Counted from the stretch's first letter, positions 26,671 through 36,198 are shown. The stretch: DNA of 64,000 bases from Spirosoma lacussanchae (GCF_005870035.1 NZ_SWJG01000006.1:124001-188000), one strand, 5' to 3'. Translations and numbers: made by a program. Notes: generated by a model from the letters alone, not told the origin.

Positions 26671-27618
26671 ATGCTTTCCTTCGAGACGATTGCCGAGGCC
26701 CACGACCGCATCAGACCTTATATTCACCGCACGCCGGTACTGACCAACCGGACCATTAATGAACGGGCCGGCGCCGACCTGTATTTCAAGTGCGAGAACT
26801 TTCAGAAAATAGGTGCTTTCAAGGCGCGTGGGGGCACAAACGCGGTGCTTCAGGTAGCTCAGAACCGCGAAGGCACCGCCATCACCACTCATTCGTCGGG
26901 CAACCATGCCCAGGCTGTTGCCTATGCGGCCCGACAGGTCGGTCTGCCTGCCTACATCGTGATGCCGCGTAGCGCTCCGCAGGTCAAAAAAGACGCAGTC
27001 CGGGGCTATGGCGCCGAGGTGATCGAGTGCGAGCCAACGCTCGATGCCCGCGAGCAGGGCGTTCGGGATATTATAGCCCGTACTGGTGCCGTACTGGTGC
27101 ATCCGTTCGACGACGATCGGGTTATTGCCGGGCAGGCCACGGCGGCCAAAGAACTGATCGAAGATGCGGGGCAGATCACTCCGTTTCAAGTGATTATGGC
27201 GCCGGTGGGCGGGGGCGGGTTGCTGAGCGGCACGGCCCTGACCACGCATTACCTGTCTCCGGGCAGCCGCGTTGTGGCAGGAGAGCCGGCGGGCGCTGCC
27301 GATGCGGTGCTGTCGTTTCAGTCCGGAAAGGTCGAGAAGGCTCCGTTTATCGATACCATTGCCGATGGGTTGCTGACCAGCCTGAGCGAGCAGACGCTAT
27401 CTATTATACGTGCGCATGTATCGGAGATTCTGACCGTGTCTGATGCGGAGATCGTGGCGGCAATGCGGCTGGTCTGGGAGCGGATGAAAATCATCATCGA
27501 GCCCTCGTGTGCGGTGCCGCTGGCAGTCGTGCTAAAACACCCCGATCGGTTTGCGGGCCAGAAAATTGGCATCATCCTGACCGGTGGTAATGTAGATCTG
27601 GGTAAACTGCCTTTCTGA
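26671..27618 (+). CDS. PLP-dependent threonine/serine dehydratase (serine racemase-like)
   Basis: A 315-residue fold-type II PLP enzyme without the C-terminal regulatory ACT domain of biosynthetic IlvA, so of the catabolic threonine dehydratase/serine racemase type. The PLP lysine is in KIGAFKARGG near residue 51. The pyridoxal-phosphate/substrate loop is SSGNHAQAV, and the glycine-rich phosphate loop is VGGGGLLSG. It deaminates Thr/Ser to 2-oxo acids or racemises Ser; the sequence does not decide. Its stop overlaps the start of the next gene (TGATG), giving coupled translation. Confidence 0.9.
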   Translation: MLSFETIAEAHDRIRPYIHRTPVLTNRTINERAGADLYFKCENFQKIGAFKARGGTNAVLQVAQNREGTAITTHSSGNHAQAVAYAARQVGLPAYIVMPRSAPQVKKDAVRGYGAEVIECEPTLDAREQGVRDIIARTGAVLVHPFDDDRVIAGQATAAKELIEDAGQITPFQVIMAPVGGGGLLSGTALTTHYLSPGSRVVAGEPAGAADAVLSFQSGKVEKAPFIDTIADGLLTSLSEQTLSIIRAHVSEILTVSDAEIVAAMRLVWERMKIIIEPSCAVPLAVVLKHPDRFAGQKIGIILTGGNVDLGKLPF

Positions 27619-28058
27619 TGCTTACAATTCAGCCCATAACCTACGAGCAGACCTACCCGCTTCGCCACGAAGTACTCTGGCCCGACAAACCCGTCGAGTA
27701 CGTTCAGATCGATAACGATGCTGACGGCTACCATTACGGGGCCTTTCTGGCCGATGAGCTGGTCGCGGTTATTTCGTTGTTTATCGAACCCGGCGAGGGC
27801 GGTCCCGTTCGGGCCCGGTTCCGCAAATTTGCAACCCGGCCCGACCGCCAGCGGCAGGGAATTGGCACCCAGCTGATGAACCACGTCATCGCCGAAGCCC
27901 GGCGCCTGGGAGCAGAAACCCTCTGGTGCGACGCGCGACTCGACGCGGCCGATTTTTACCAGCGTTTTGGTATGGAACCATACGGCGAAGGTTTTTACAA
28001 GGGGGCAATTCCGTACAACAAGTTTTCGCTGTCGCTGTACCCGTCGCTCAACCTCTAA
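27618..28058 (+). CDS. GNAT-family N-acetyltransferase
   Basis: A 146-residue acetyl-CoA-dependent acetyltransferase. Motif A is visible as RKFATRPDRQRQGIGTQLMNHVIAEAR around 68-95, with the Q/RxxGxG/A loop as RQGIGT. WCDARLDAADFYQRFGMEPYGEGFY is the usual C-terminal beta-bulge region. It is translationally coupled to the dehydratase gene (one-base overlap). The acceptor is unknown. Confidence 0.88.
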   Translation: MLTIQPITYEQTYPLRHEVLWPDKPVEYVQIDNDADGYHYGAFLADELVAVISLFIEPGEGGPVRARFRKFATRPDRQRQGIGTQLMNHVIAEARRLGAETLWCDARLDAADFYQRFGMEPYGEGFYKGAIPYNKFSLSLYPSLNL

Positions 28059-28273
28059 AACCGGAACCGGGTGGGTTATCGGCCGGGTAGTCTGGGATGC
28101 CCGGCCTAAAGTGCGGGTAAAAATACAGAATCCGTAACCGGGCCGCTGTATTAATGGTTATTGTAGAATGAGTCGGGTAGCAGACATGCCGGTAACTGAT
28201 CGCCTGCGGGCTCAGGTTAGTTGATACTATGCTGTCACCTGGCTCGTCATCCGTTAATACGTCTTGCTCAACA

Positions 28274-29596
28274 ATGAAAACAACACCCATTTTGATGCTG
28301 GGGTTAGCCTCGGCTCTGCTGGCCTGTGGTCAGAAAAAAGAAGAAAATGCGGCTGCCGGAGCCGATACGGTGTCCACAGCCAGCACGGACCTGAAACTTC
28401 CGGCGCCCTATGCCACCAAATCAGCGGCTCATTTCAGCAATGTGGTTGGCTGGTCGGAAGGCCAGATGCCCAAAGCCCCCGCTGGCTTCACCGTATCCGA
28501 ATATGCCCGGGATTTCGACAGTCCGCGCTGGATCTATGTAGCTCCCAACGGCGACATCTTTGTTGCCGAGTCGAAAACCGAGCGCAAGGGAATCAAAACA
28601 AAAGTTGTAAACGCCGTTTCGGGGAAAAACAAGTCCGAGCCCGGTGGAGAAAGCCCCAACCGAATCACGATTCTGCGCGATACCAATAAAGATGGCAAGC
28701 CAGACCTTCGTCAGGCCTTTGTGACGGGTCTTAACCAGCCTTTTGGTATGCTGGTGCTGGGCGATAAATTCTACGTAGCCAATACCGATGGGCTGCTGAT
28801 GTTCCCCTACAAGACCGGCCAAACTACCCTGACCGGTCAGGGCAAAAAAATACTGGAGCTACCCGCCGGCGGTTATAACAACCACTGGACGCGCAATCTG
28901 CTGGCCAGCCCCGATGGCAAGAAGATTTACATATCCGTCGGATCGGGTAGTAACGTAGGCGAAAACGGCATGGAGCATGAAGTTCGGCGGGCTAATATTC
29001 TGGAGATCAACCCGGATGGTTCAGGAGAGCGTATCTACGCCAGCGGACTGCGGAACCCGGTTGGTATGGACTGGCAGCCGGGTAACGGTAGTCCGGTGCT
29101 GTTTACGGCTGTCAACGAGCGCGACGAACTGGGCGACGATCTGGTGCCTGATTACCTGACAAGCGTAAAAGCCGGTGCTTTCTACGGCTGGCCCTACAGC
29201 TACTTTGGCGCTAACGAAGATCCCCGCCGGAAAGGCGAACGGCCCGACCTCGTTGAAAAAACGGTTGTTCCCGATGTACCACTGGGCTCGCACACCGCTT
29301 CGCTGGGACTGGCATTCTATGACCAGAAAGCCTTCCCGGAACGCTATCACAACGGCGCTTTCATTGGGCAGCATGGCTCCTGGAACCGCTCGGAGTTTTC
29401 GGGTTACAAGGTTGTGTTCGTTCCCTTCGAAAATGGGAAGCCAGGTAAGCCCGAAGATTTTCTGACGGGTTTCGTAGCTGGTAAAGACAAAGATGTCTAT
29501 GGCCGTCCGGTTGGGGTTAGTGTACTACCCGATGGGTCGATGCTCGTTGCCGACGATGCCGCCGGCCGCATCTGGCGGGTAGCTGCCGGCCAGTAG
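28274..29596 (+). CDS. Sorbosone/glucose dehydrogenase-like six-bladed propeller lipoprotein
   Basis: About 440 residues. The start at 28274 gives a lipoprotein signal (MKTTPILMLGLASALLAC); the earlier ATG at 28229 does not. The mature protein is a beta-propeller of the PQQ-dependent L-sorbosone/aldose dehydrogenase family. Visible blocks are FDSPRWIYVAPNGDIFVAES, GLNQPFGMLVLG, SGLRNPVGMDWQPG, FIGQHGSWNRS and PVGVSVLPDGSMLVADD. It would oxidise sugars in the periplasm if it binds PQQ; many Bacteroidota homologues are uncharacterised. It is followed by a very strong terminator. Confidence 0.88.
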   Translation: MKTTPILMLGLASALLACGQKKEENAAAGADTVSTASTDLKLPAPYATKSAAHFSNVVGWSEGQMPKAPAGFTVSEYARDFDSPRWIYVAPNGDIFVAESKTERKGIKTKVVNAVSGKNKSEPGGESPNRITILRDTNKDGKPDLRQAFVTGLNQPFGMLVLGDKFYVANTDGLLMFPYKTGQTTLTGQGKKILELPAGGYNNHWTRNLLASPDGKKIYISVGSGSNVGENGMEHEVRRANILEINPDGSGERIYASGLRNPVGMDWQPGNGSPVLFTAVNERDELGDDLVPDYLTSVKAGAFYGWPYSYFGANEDPRRKGERPDLVEKTVVPDVPLGSHTASLGLAFYDQKAFPERYHNGAFIGQHGSWNRSEFSGYKVVFVPFENGKPGKPEDFLTGFVAGKDKDVYGRPVGVSVLPDGSMLVADDAAGRIWRVAAGQ

Positions 29597-29597
29597 G

Positions 29598-29621
29598 TAC
29601 TGGCTCATCTACTGGCTCATC
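29598..29621. repeat. Tandem 12-bp direct repeat
   Basis: TACTGGCTCATC occurs twice back to back (29598-29609, 29610-29621) just after the propeller gene stop and before the terminator hairpin. It looks like a recent slippage duplication. Confidence 0.8.
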
Positions 29622-29624
29622 AGG

Positions 29625-29675
29625 CAAACAGACCGGCCTGCCGACAGTAAGTATGTCGGCAGGCCGGTCTGTTTG
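29625..29675. terminator. Strong 22-bp terminator hairpin
   Basis: A perfect 22-bp stem (29625-29646 with 29654-29675) and a 7-base loop lie between two convergent genes. The stem ends in CAAACAG/CTGTTTG. The U-tract is weak on both strands, but the position and strength suggest a bidirectional terminator. Confidence 0.8.
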
Positions 29676-29684
29676 TGGGGTATG

Positions 29685-31361
29685 TCAAAGCTGATAGAAC
29701 AGGCGGAGCCGCGCGCCGAAGGAGGGTTCGCTGGCCCAGTTCATCGTAGCCTGCAGTGGTTTGGTTAACAACAGCCCCCCCTGCGCTACCCAGTGGCCCT
29801 GCTGCCATTCGACGGTGGCGCTGGCTGTGTAGGAACTGATCAGATCGACGGGTAATTTTTTGGTGAACTCCACGGACTCGAAGCCATTGTAGCCCCCAAA
29901 CATGGGTTTCGGATAACTAAACGAGACATGAGCTGTACTCGTCAGATTCAGATAGGTACCCAGCGCAGGGGTCAGCGATAGGTGCTGGTTCAGCGGCACC
30001 CTATAGCCAATTTGTAGCGGAATCTGATACCGGGTGGTTTTCAGACTGATGCTATAGATCTCACGTTTAGGGTCAAAACCCGGCGGGGGCGCGTACTCGT
30101 ACCGGAAGTTACGGCGCGTCCGGTACTTGAAATCCTCATCGTTGGCATAAGAACCTACTTTGTAGGTAGACTGCGCCAGACCAAGGCTCAGGGTCCAGCG
30201 ATTGGCGAAAACAAACTCCGACACGGCCCCCAGACTGAAGAGTTGCGGCTGAAGATCCATCCCCACACCCAGCCGAACGTTGACTGCTATCGGATCGATG
30301 TGCTGGCTCTCCGGCGCCTGAGCCACTGCCGGTGCCGCTGGCTGGGTTACGGCCGAACGCGTGCGTTTGAGCCGACGGCTGAGGAGCCCGTTCCAGTCGA
30401 CCGGTTTCAGCGCAAAGGGGCGGGTGTTAACCGGCTGGTAGGCGGTCTCGACGGGAGCCGCCGGATTCTCTGCGGCCGGCTGGGCCGTGGCTAATGACCC
30501 GCCTGGTTCAGCTGCGTTTGTAGGCGCCACCCCGGTCGCGCCCGCTAGGTCGGTCCGGCTGCCTTCGGAGCCGTCGGCTGAAGAAATAGGGTTTCGGACT
30601 GGCGACGACGAGTTTGCCGACGGACGGGCCGAATCGTGATCCTGCCGGTTTTTACGTTTGGTGGTCAATAGGGTACGTGTAGACGTTGGGTCATACGAGG
30701 GTAGGTTAGATTGGTCGTTGGTTGACTGGGTCGGCTGGTGGCCGGCTATCTCCTGCCGGGTAAGCGGGTTAGCAGACGGTGACTCGGGGGGCAGCGAAGG
30801 CGTCGATTGGGGCCGCGATCGGTCGGTGCCGGTATACCGCTCCGTACCCGCCTGGCTTCGGCTGGCGGGCAGTTCGGTACCTGGCTGGGCTGGCACCGGT
30901 ACGTAACGGGTAATGTATACGGTGTCGATCCGGGAGGGAATTGATGTGAGGGCAGACTCATTTTTCGATACAGTGGGGTGGGCCGACTGGGATTGCGATG
31001 CAGTAGGGGGAGCCGCTAGTTTATCTACAGGCAGGCCCGAGCCGGGTTGCGGTTGCCGGACAGTGGATGATGGCGATTGGCGCAGTTGCGAAACCGCCTG
31101 CCGAAGCTGATTGATTTCAGCATGTTGCCAGACACTCAGGGCCAGTAATACGATGGAGCTGATGCTGGCCGCGGCTACCAGCCAGGGACGGGCATACCAG
31201 CCCGCACCATGCAGGGGCTGAACGGTGCCGGAACCGTCCGGGTCCGACAATCCGGCCTGCTGCAGCGATGCCTGCATGCGCTGCCAGTCTTTATCTTGAA
31301 ACTCCGGACGAATACTTTCCAGTTTTCGCCGGATCAGTTCGGTGAATCGGTCAGTTCTCAT
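29685..31361 (-). CDS. Membrane-anchored protein with C-terminal beta-barrel-like domain, ECF-sigma partner
   Basis: A 558-residue protein in three parts. Residues 1-60 are charged and cytoplasm-like (FTELIRRKLESIRPEFQDKD). One transmembrane helix follows (WLVAAASISSIVLLALSVW, about 58-78). Then comes a Pro/Ser/Thr-rich linker to about 320. The C-terminal 200 residues look like an outer-membrane beta-barrel, with alternating aromatic strands (NRWTLSLGLAQSTYKV, TRYQIPLQIGYRV) and a terminal aromatic-leucine end (LRLFYQL). Its start overlaps the sigma gene stop by 4 bp. It probably acts as the anti-sigma or sensor partner of that factor, but no known anti-sigma motif is visible. Confidence 0.7.
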   Translation of the reverse strand: MRTDRFTELIRRKLESIRPEFQDKDWQRMQASLQQAGLSDPDGSGTVQPLHGAGWYARPWLVAAASISSIVLLALSVWQHAEINQLRQAVSQLRQSPSSTVRQPQPGSGLPVDKLAAPPTASQSQSAHPTVSKNESALTSIPSRIDTVYITRYVPVPAQPGTELPASRSQAGTERYTGTDRSRPQSTPSLPPESPSANPLTRQEIAGHQPTQSTNDQSNLPSYDPTSTRTLLTTKRKNRQDHDSARPSANSSSPVRNPISSADGSEGSRTDLAGATGVAPTNAAEPGGSLATAQPAAENPAAPVETAYQPVNTRPFALKPVDWNGLLSRRLKRTRSAVTQPAAPAVAQAPESQHIDPIAVNVRLGVGMDLQPQLFSLGAVSEFVFANRWTLSLGLAQSTYKVGSYANDEDFKYRTRRNFRYEYAPPPGFDPKREIYSISLKTTRYQIPLQIGYRVPLNQHLSLTPALGTYLNLTSTAHVSFSYPKPMFGGYNGFESVEFTKKLPVDLISSYTASATVEWQQGHWVAQGGLLLTKPLQATMNWASEPSFGARLRLFYQL

Positions 31362-31966
31362 GAGATCGTATAAGGAGCCTGCGGATTGTTTTTTTCATGG
31401 AATGGATAAGCCTGCCGGATCATGTCCTGCAGTTTGTACCGGGCGCGGGCAAAATTGGAGCGCACCGTAGCTTCATTCTGGTTCAGTATGCCGGCTATTT
31501 CGTGCAGGCTATATCCATCTACTACGTGCATCATAAACACGGTTCGGTGGGTAGGGGTTAGTTGTTGAACCAGGGCCAGAATCTCGTCGGCTGCCATCTG
31601 ATCGACCACATCGTCGTCGAAGGCTACCTGTTCGCTGGTTTCGAGGGATGCATGCTGGTCAAAACGCTGATTTTTGCGGTAATGGCTGATGGCCGTATTG
31701 ACCATGATTGTACGAAGCCAGGCTTTGAAGGGCAGCGTCTCGTCGAAATTATCGAGGTGTTGAAAGGCCTTCAGAAAGCCTTCATTCAGCACATCTTCAG
31801 CTTCTTCCGTACTGGAGGTGTAGCGCAGGCAGATACTTTTGGCGTAGCCGAAGAACTGTTTAAAGAGCGTCCGCTGCGCCCGTGGATCTTTGGCGCGACA
31901 GGCCCGAATGACGCTCAGCAGGTCATTATCGGAGAACGAGGACGATTTTCTGAAGAACAAAGTCAA
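31358..31966 (-). CDS. ECF-type RNA polymerase sigma factor
   Basis: A 202-residue sigma-70 family factor of the extracytoplasmic-function class. Region 2 includes YAKSICLRYTSSTEEAEDVLNEGFLKAFQHLDNFD. Region 4 includes LTPTHRTVFMMHVVDGYSLHEIAGILNQNEATVRSNFARARYKL, a standard helix-turn-helix. It directs transcription of an envelope-related regulon. The downstream gene overlaps by 4 bp (ATGA) and is probably its membrane partner. The SGNH-like gene diverges from it. Nothing in the window shows its target promoters. Confidence 0.95.
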   Translation of the reverse strand: MTLFFRKSSSFSDNDLLSVIRACRAKDPRAQRTLFKQFFGYAKSICLRYTSSTEEAEDVLNEGFLKAFQHLDNFDETLPFKAWLRTIMVNTAISHYRKNQRFDQHASLETSEQVAFDDDVVDQMAADEILALVQQLTPTHRTVFMMHVVDGYSLHEIAGILNQNEATVRSNFARARYKLQDMIRQAYPFHEKNNPQAPYTIS

Positions 31967-32133
31967 ACCAGGTTATCGTGGACGCAAGGGGGATATCATC
32001 AGCAATACGCACCTGGTCGGCGAAGCGTTGCACCGCACTGGATTTTTGTCTTTTTTTTAACCGGATGCCACGTTTTATCCGCTGATTACGTACGGGCGGG
32101 TAACGAAATTACTTACTTTGTTATTGTGCGCTA

Positions 32134-32850
32134 ATGAATGTGTTGGTGATTGGTGATGAACACACCTACGGCTACGGACTGCGTTCGGGACAGCTCAGCT
32201 ACGTAAACCAGTTTATTCGGTTGATGGGGCGCTTGGGTAAAGGCGACTCTATATCGGTGGAGGCCTACGCGCATCTTACCATGCCCAGACTGCTGAATGC
32301 ACTGAGCCAACTGCCACTCGGTCGGTATGACCTGATCATACTCCAGCTCGACGAATCGATGCGCCGGGCCGTTGTCGACGAGCCGAGTGAAGCGGGGCCG
32401 GCGACCTCCTGTCTGCCAACCTTATACCCGCCTGCTTCCCAAAAGCGGTCGCGCTGGAAGAGTGAGCTTCGGACAGTGGGCAGTAACCTGCTGTCCGACG
32501 GGCTGAATTGGTTACGTCGCAGACCGACGGGTCTTTCCAGGTTGCTGGCGTTGCTGAAGCCTTACCGGCATACGGTTGTTTTACTGACGCCTTTTCCGCA
32601 CCAGAAGGGGCTTGTTAACTGGGGGCGCCAGCGGCTACGATACCGGATGGTTGAACAGGCCAGCCGGGCTGCGTTCAGCCTGTTTGATACAAGTCAGGTT
32701 TTAGGAACAGGAGAGGAATACTTCCTGACCGATGACCCGGAACACCTGAACGCGGTCAGCCACGAACTGCTGGGCCAGGCCCTGTTCGATTTTTACCAGT
32801 CGGCCCCGGCTATCGTTACCATCCAGACGTTTCGGCGTAATAAACAGTGA
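32134..32850 (+). CDS. Degenerate SGNH/GDSL-like protein
   Basis: A 238-residue protein that resembles SGNH hydrolases. The N-terminus reads VLVIGDEHTYGYGL where active members have GDSxTYGYG, so the nucleophile Ser is Glu. A hydrophobic strand LIILQLDES occupies the place of the GxND block without an Asn. The C-terminal DDPEHLNAVSHELLGQAL keeps the Asp-x-x-His arrangement of block V. It has no signal peptide and is probably cytoplasmic. It may be a non-catalytic or altered-chemistry member. It stands alone, divergent from the ECF sigma gene, and ends in a terminator. Confidence 0.65.
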   Translation: MNVLVIGDEHTYGYGLRSGQLSYVNQFIRLMGRLGKGDSISVEAYAHLTMPRLLNALSQLPLGRYDLIILQLDESMRRAVVDEPSEAGPATSCLPTLYPPASQKRSRWKSELRTVGSNLLSDGLNWLRRRPTGLSRLLALLKPYRHTVVLLTPFPHQKGLVNWGRQRLRYRMVEQASRAAFSLFDTSQVLGTGEEYFLTDDPEHLNAVSHELLGQALFDFYQSAPAIVTIQTFRRNKQ

Positions 32851-32871
32851 TTAGGTAAACAGGTATACAAG

Positions 32872-32905
32872 CAACGGCGCCGGACTGTGGAGTCCGGCGC
32901 CGTTG
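32872..32905. terminator. Terminator between SGNH-like and RND permease genes
   Basis: A 15-bp perfect stem (CAACGGCGCCGGACT, 32872-32886, with 32891-32905) has a GTGG loop. It lies between convergent genes. The U-tract is poor, but the stem is strong and extended by TACA/TGTA flanks. Confidence 0.8.
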
Positions 32906-32924
32906 TCTGTACAGAAAGAAGGTA

Positions 32925-35900
32925 TTAGAGACGTACGGTCATTTCTTCCGGCTTCGTCGTATCGCCCGTTGGGCGACCTTCGGGCTGGGGCAGCGGCCGC
33001 TTTTCGCCGTCGGCACCCGCTCCGTCTTTTCGGCGTGAGAGATAGGTATAAATAACCGGTACGACATAGAGGGTCAGCACCAGCGAGAACAACAGACCAC
33101 CCACAATAACGATCCCGAGCGGCACCCGGCTTTTGGATGCGGAGCCGAGCGCCAGCGCAAGCGGTAAGGCGCCAAACGCAGCTACGAGGGTTGTCATCAG
33201 AATAGGGCGAAGACGCATGGCCGCTGATTCTGTGGCAGCCTCAAACTTGTTTTTGCCGACTAGTCGCTGTTCGTTCGCGAACTCAACGATCAGGATACCG
33301 TTCTTGGTAACCAGACCCACCAGCATAATGATCCCAATCTGGCTGAAGATATTCAGCGTCTGGTTAAACATCCAGAGGGAGAACACGGCTCCGGCCAGCG
33401 CCAGCGGCACGGTGATCATGATGATAAACGGATCGACGAACGAGTCGAACTGGGCAGCCAGTACCAGATACACCAGTACCAGCGCGAGGGCAAAGGCGAA
33501 AAGGGTGTTGGAAGAGCTTTCGGCATAATCGCGCGAAGGGCCTGACAGGGCCGTCTGGAAGCTCTCGTCGAGGGTGCGGGCCGCAATGGCCTGCATGGCT
33601 GCTACGCCATCACCAACGGTTTTGCCGGGGGCAAGGCCGGCCGACACGGTCGCCGATTTAAAGCGGTTGTAGTGGTACACCTGCGGGGGGCTACTGACTT
33701 CCTGGAACCGGACGAGGTTATCGAGCTGAATCAACTCCCCCTGATTGGTACGAACATAGAACGAAGCCAGATCGACCGGGGCGTCGCGGTCAGCGCGGTC
33801 AACCTGTCCGATCACCTGGTACTGCTTTCCATTCATGAGGAAGTAGGCCAGACGCCGGTTACTGAGCGCCAGCTGAAGTGTAGAAGCGACATCCTGAACG
33901 GATACACCCAGGTTGGTGGCCTTCTCGCGGTCGATACTAATGTTTAGCTCGGGTTTGTTGAACTTCAGATCGACGTCGGAGTTCTGGAACGTTGGGTCTT
34001 TCTGCACCTCATCGAGGAACTTGGGCAGCTTCTCGCGCAGTTTTTCAAAGTTTAGATTCTGAATAACGAACTGCACCGGTAAGCCGCCACCCCGGCCTAC
34101 CTGAATCGTCTGATCCTGGGTAGCAAAGATGCGGGCCTCGCTAAACCGTTTGGTTCCTTTGTTGAGGAAATCGACAATTTCCTGCTGGGAGCGTTTCCGC
34201 TCGGTAGGGTCGACCATGTTTACCATCACAAACGAGCTGTTAACGGCACCGGCACCCGAAAAACCAGGAGCCACCACGCTAAAAGCCAGCTTTGTTTCCG
34301 GGACCGAATCCAGCACGAACTGCATAATCCGGTCGGTAGTGTTGGCCTGAGCCTCGAAACTGGTTCCCTCGGGTGAGGTAATCGACAACCGCGTGCGGCT
34401 CCGGTCTTCCAGCGGAGCCAGCTCTGAATTCAGGAGGGAGCCCAGTCCGAATATGAGCAGCAGGCAGGCACCAATCATGACGAAAGCCCAGCCCCGCTTG
34501 CCCATAAACGTCGTCAGTGAGCTGCGGTACGACTGATCGAGCCACTGGAAGAAAGGTTCTGTTTTCTTGTAAAACCAGGAGCCCTTGCCGTGATTCTTGC
34601 TGGTCAGTTTTACACTGAGAACGGGGGTGAGAGTCAGCGAGACGAAGGCCGAAATCAGAACGGCGCCCGCTACGACAATGCCGAATTCGCGGAAAAGCCG
34701 ACCCACGAACCCTTCCAGGAAAATAATGGGCAGGAATACAATGGCCAGCGTAATCGACGTTGCCAGTACGGCGAAGAAGATCTCGTTGGACCCTTCTTTG
34801 GCGGCCTGCTTGGTCTCCATACCATCTTCAATCTTCTTGAAGATGTTCTCCGTAACAACGATACCGTCATCCACCACCAGACCGGTGGCCAGTACAATGG
34901 CCAGCAACGTCAGTACATTAATACTGAAGTCGGCCATGTACATGATGAAGAAAGCCCCGATCAGCGATACCGGTATGTCGATCAGCGGACGGAACGCAAT
35001 CAGCCAGTCACGGAAGAAGAAGTAGATGACCAGGACGACCAGGACGAACGAGATCAGGAGAGTTTCGCCTACTTCTTCGATGGCGCGCCGGATAAACGTG
35101 GACCGGTCGATACCCAGACTTACGATAATGTCGTCGGGCAGGTCTTTCTTGATCTGGTCGAACCGCTTGTAAAACTCATCCGCAATGCTGACGTAGTTAG
35201 CCCCCGGCTGCGGAATCAACACGAGAATAACTCCGACAGCGCCGTTCTGCTTCGAGCTGGTTTCTTCGTTCTCGGCCCCGAGTGTGGCGTAACCTACGTC
35301 TTTGAAGCGAATGATCTGGTTGCTGGTCTGCCGAAGGATGAGGTTATTGAAATCATCTTCGGAGACAAGGCGTCCCACTGCTTTTACGGTTAGTTCGGTG
35401 CTGTTGCCATATACTTTACCGCTGGGTAGCTCAACGTTCTGCGCGTTCAGGGCGGTCTGTATATCCTGAGTGGTCAGTCGGTAGGCCGACAGTTTGATAG
35501 GGTCGATCCAGAGCCGCATCGCCTGGCGCTTGAGACCGTAGATGTTGGCCTGGCTTACACCGGGAATAGTCTGAAGCCGCTCCTGGAGTACGTTTTCGGC
35601 GTAGTCGGACAGCTGCGTCGGGTTGCGCGTTGTGCTCTGCACCGTCATGAAAATAATCGGGTCGGAGTTGGCGTCGGCCTTGGTTACGACCGGGGGAGCA
35701 TCGATATCCTGAGGGAGCTGCCGCTGTGCCTGGGCCACTTTGTCGCGTACGTCATTGGCGGCCTGCTCCAGATTGGCGTCCAGGTTGAACTCGACGGTAA
35801 TGGTGCTGGCGCCCAGGGCGGAGTTCGACGAGATTGTCCGTATGCCTTCGATGCTGTTCAGCGACTTCTCGATCGGCTCGGTAATCTGCGACTCGATGAT

Positions 35901-36071
35901 GTCGGGATTGGCGCCGGTGTAGTTGGTCCGCACCGAAATAACGGGCGGGTCAATGGCCGGATATTCCCGAACGCCGAGAAACGTAAAGCCAATGATGCCG
36001 AACAGCACGATGACGATCGACATCACCATGGCGAAAACGGGCCGGTTCAGACTAAGTTCAGGAAGACTCAT
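32925..36071 (-). CDS. RND multidrug efflux permease (HAE-1/AcrB-like)
   Basis: A 1048-residue inner-membrane proton-driven pump of the AcrB family, expelling hydrophobic compounds. The N-terminus LSLNRPVFAMVMSIVIVLFGIIGF is TM1, followed by the large porter loop. The TM4 proton-relay motif reads GLVVDDGIVVTENIF near 395-405 (usual form VVDDAIVVVEN). The second half repeats the fold. It follows the adaptor gene by 127 bp in the same direction. No TolC gene is adjacent, so an outer-membrane channel from elsewhere is needed. The acidic/charged C-tail (EKRPLPQPEGRPTGDTTKPE) is typical. Confidence 0.96.
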   Translation of the reverse strand: MSLPELSLNRPVFAMVMSIVIVLFGIIGFTFLGVREYPAIDPPVISVRTNYTGANPDIIESQITEPIEKSLNSIEGIRTISSNSALGASTITVEFNLDANLEQAANDVRDKVAQAQRQLPQDIDAPPVVTKADANSDPIIFMTVQSTTRNPTQLSDYAENVLQERLQTIPGVSQANIYGLKRQAMRLWIDPIKLSAYRLTTQDIQTALNAQNVELPSGKVYGNSTELTVKAVGRLVSEDDFNNLILRQTSNQIIRFKDVGYATLGAENEETSSKQNGAVGVILVLIPQPGANYVSIADEFYKRFDQIKKDLPDDIIVSLGIDRSTFIRRAIEEVGETLLISFVLVVLVIYFFFRDWLIAFRPLIDIPVSLIGAFFIMYMADFSINVLTLLAIVLATGLVVDDGIVVTENIFKKIEDGMETKQAAKEGSNEIFFAVLATSITLAIVFLPIIFLEGFVGRLFREFGIVVAGAVLISAFVSLTLTPVLSVKLTSKNHGKGSWFYKKTEPFFQWLDQSYRSSLTTFMGKRGWAFVMIGACLLLIFGLGSLLNSELAPLEDRSRTRLSITSPEGTSFEAQANTTDRIMQFVLDSVPETKLAFSVVAPGFSGAGAVNSSFVMVNMVDPTERKRSQQEIVDFLNKGTKRFSEARIFATQDQTIQVGRGGGLPVQFVIQNLNFEKLREKLPKFLDEVQKDPTFQNSDVDLKFNKPELNISIDREKATNLGVSVQDVASTLQLALSNRRLAYFLMNGKQYQVIGQVDRADRDAPVDLASFYVRTNQGELIQLDNLVRFQEVSSPPQVYHYNRFKSATVSAGLAPGKTVGDGVAAMQAIAARTLDESFQTALSGPSRDYAESSSNTLFAFALALVLVYLVLAAQFDSFVDPFIIMITVPLALAGAVFSLWMFNQTLNIFSQIGIIMLVGLVTKNGILIVEFANEQRLVGKNKFEAATESAAMRLRPILMTTLVAAFGALPLALALGSASKSRVPLGIVIVGGLLFSLVLTLYVVPVIYTYLSRRKDGAGADGEKRPLPQPEGRPTGDTTKPEEMTVRL

Positions 36072-36198
36072 TGTTGGTTGAGATTATGGTTTTGGTCTTC
36101 TGGATTCGAATTGGGTACCATGGGGTTACGTTCTGGTTTGGCTGCCTGTCAGGTTTCAGGCTAGCAACAGATTGCCCCGTACTGAAACATCGGCTGGT

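Noticed and set aside
28081-28106. Hairpin GGCCGGG/CCCGGCC after the GNAT gene as a terminator
   Set aside because: A 7-bp stem with a 12-base loop and no U-tract; too weak to list.
36072-36198. tRNA-like stretch (ATTCGAATTGGG) between the RND permease and adaptor genes
   Set aside because: No acceptor or anticodon stems can be formed around it; no tRNA was found elsewhere in the window.
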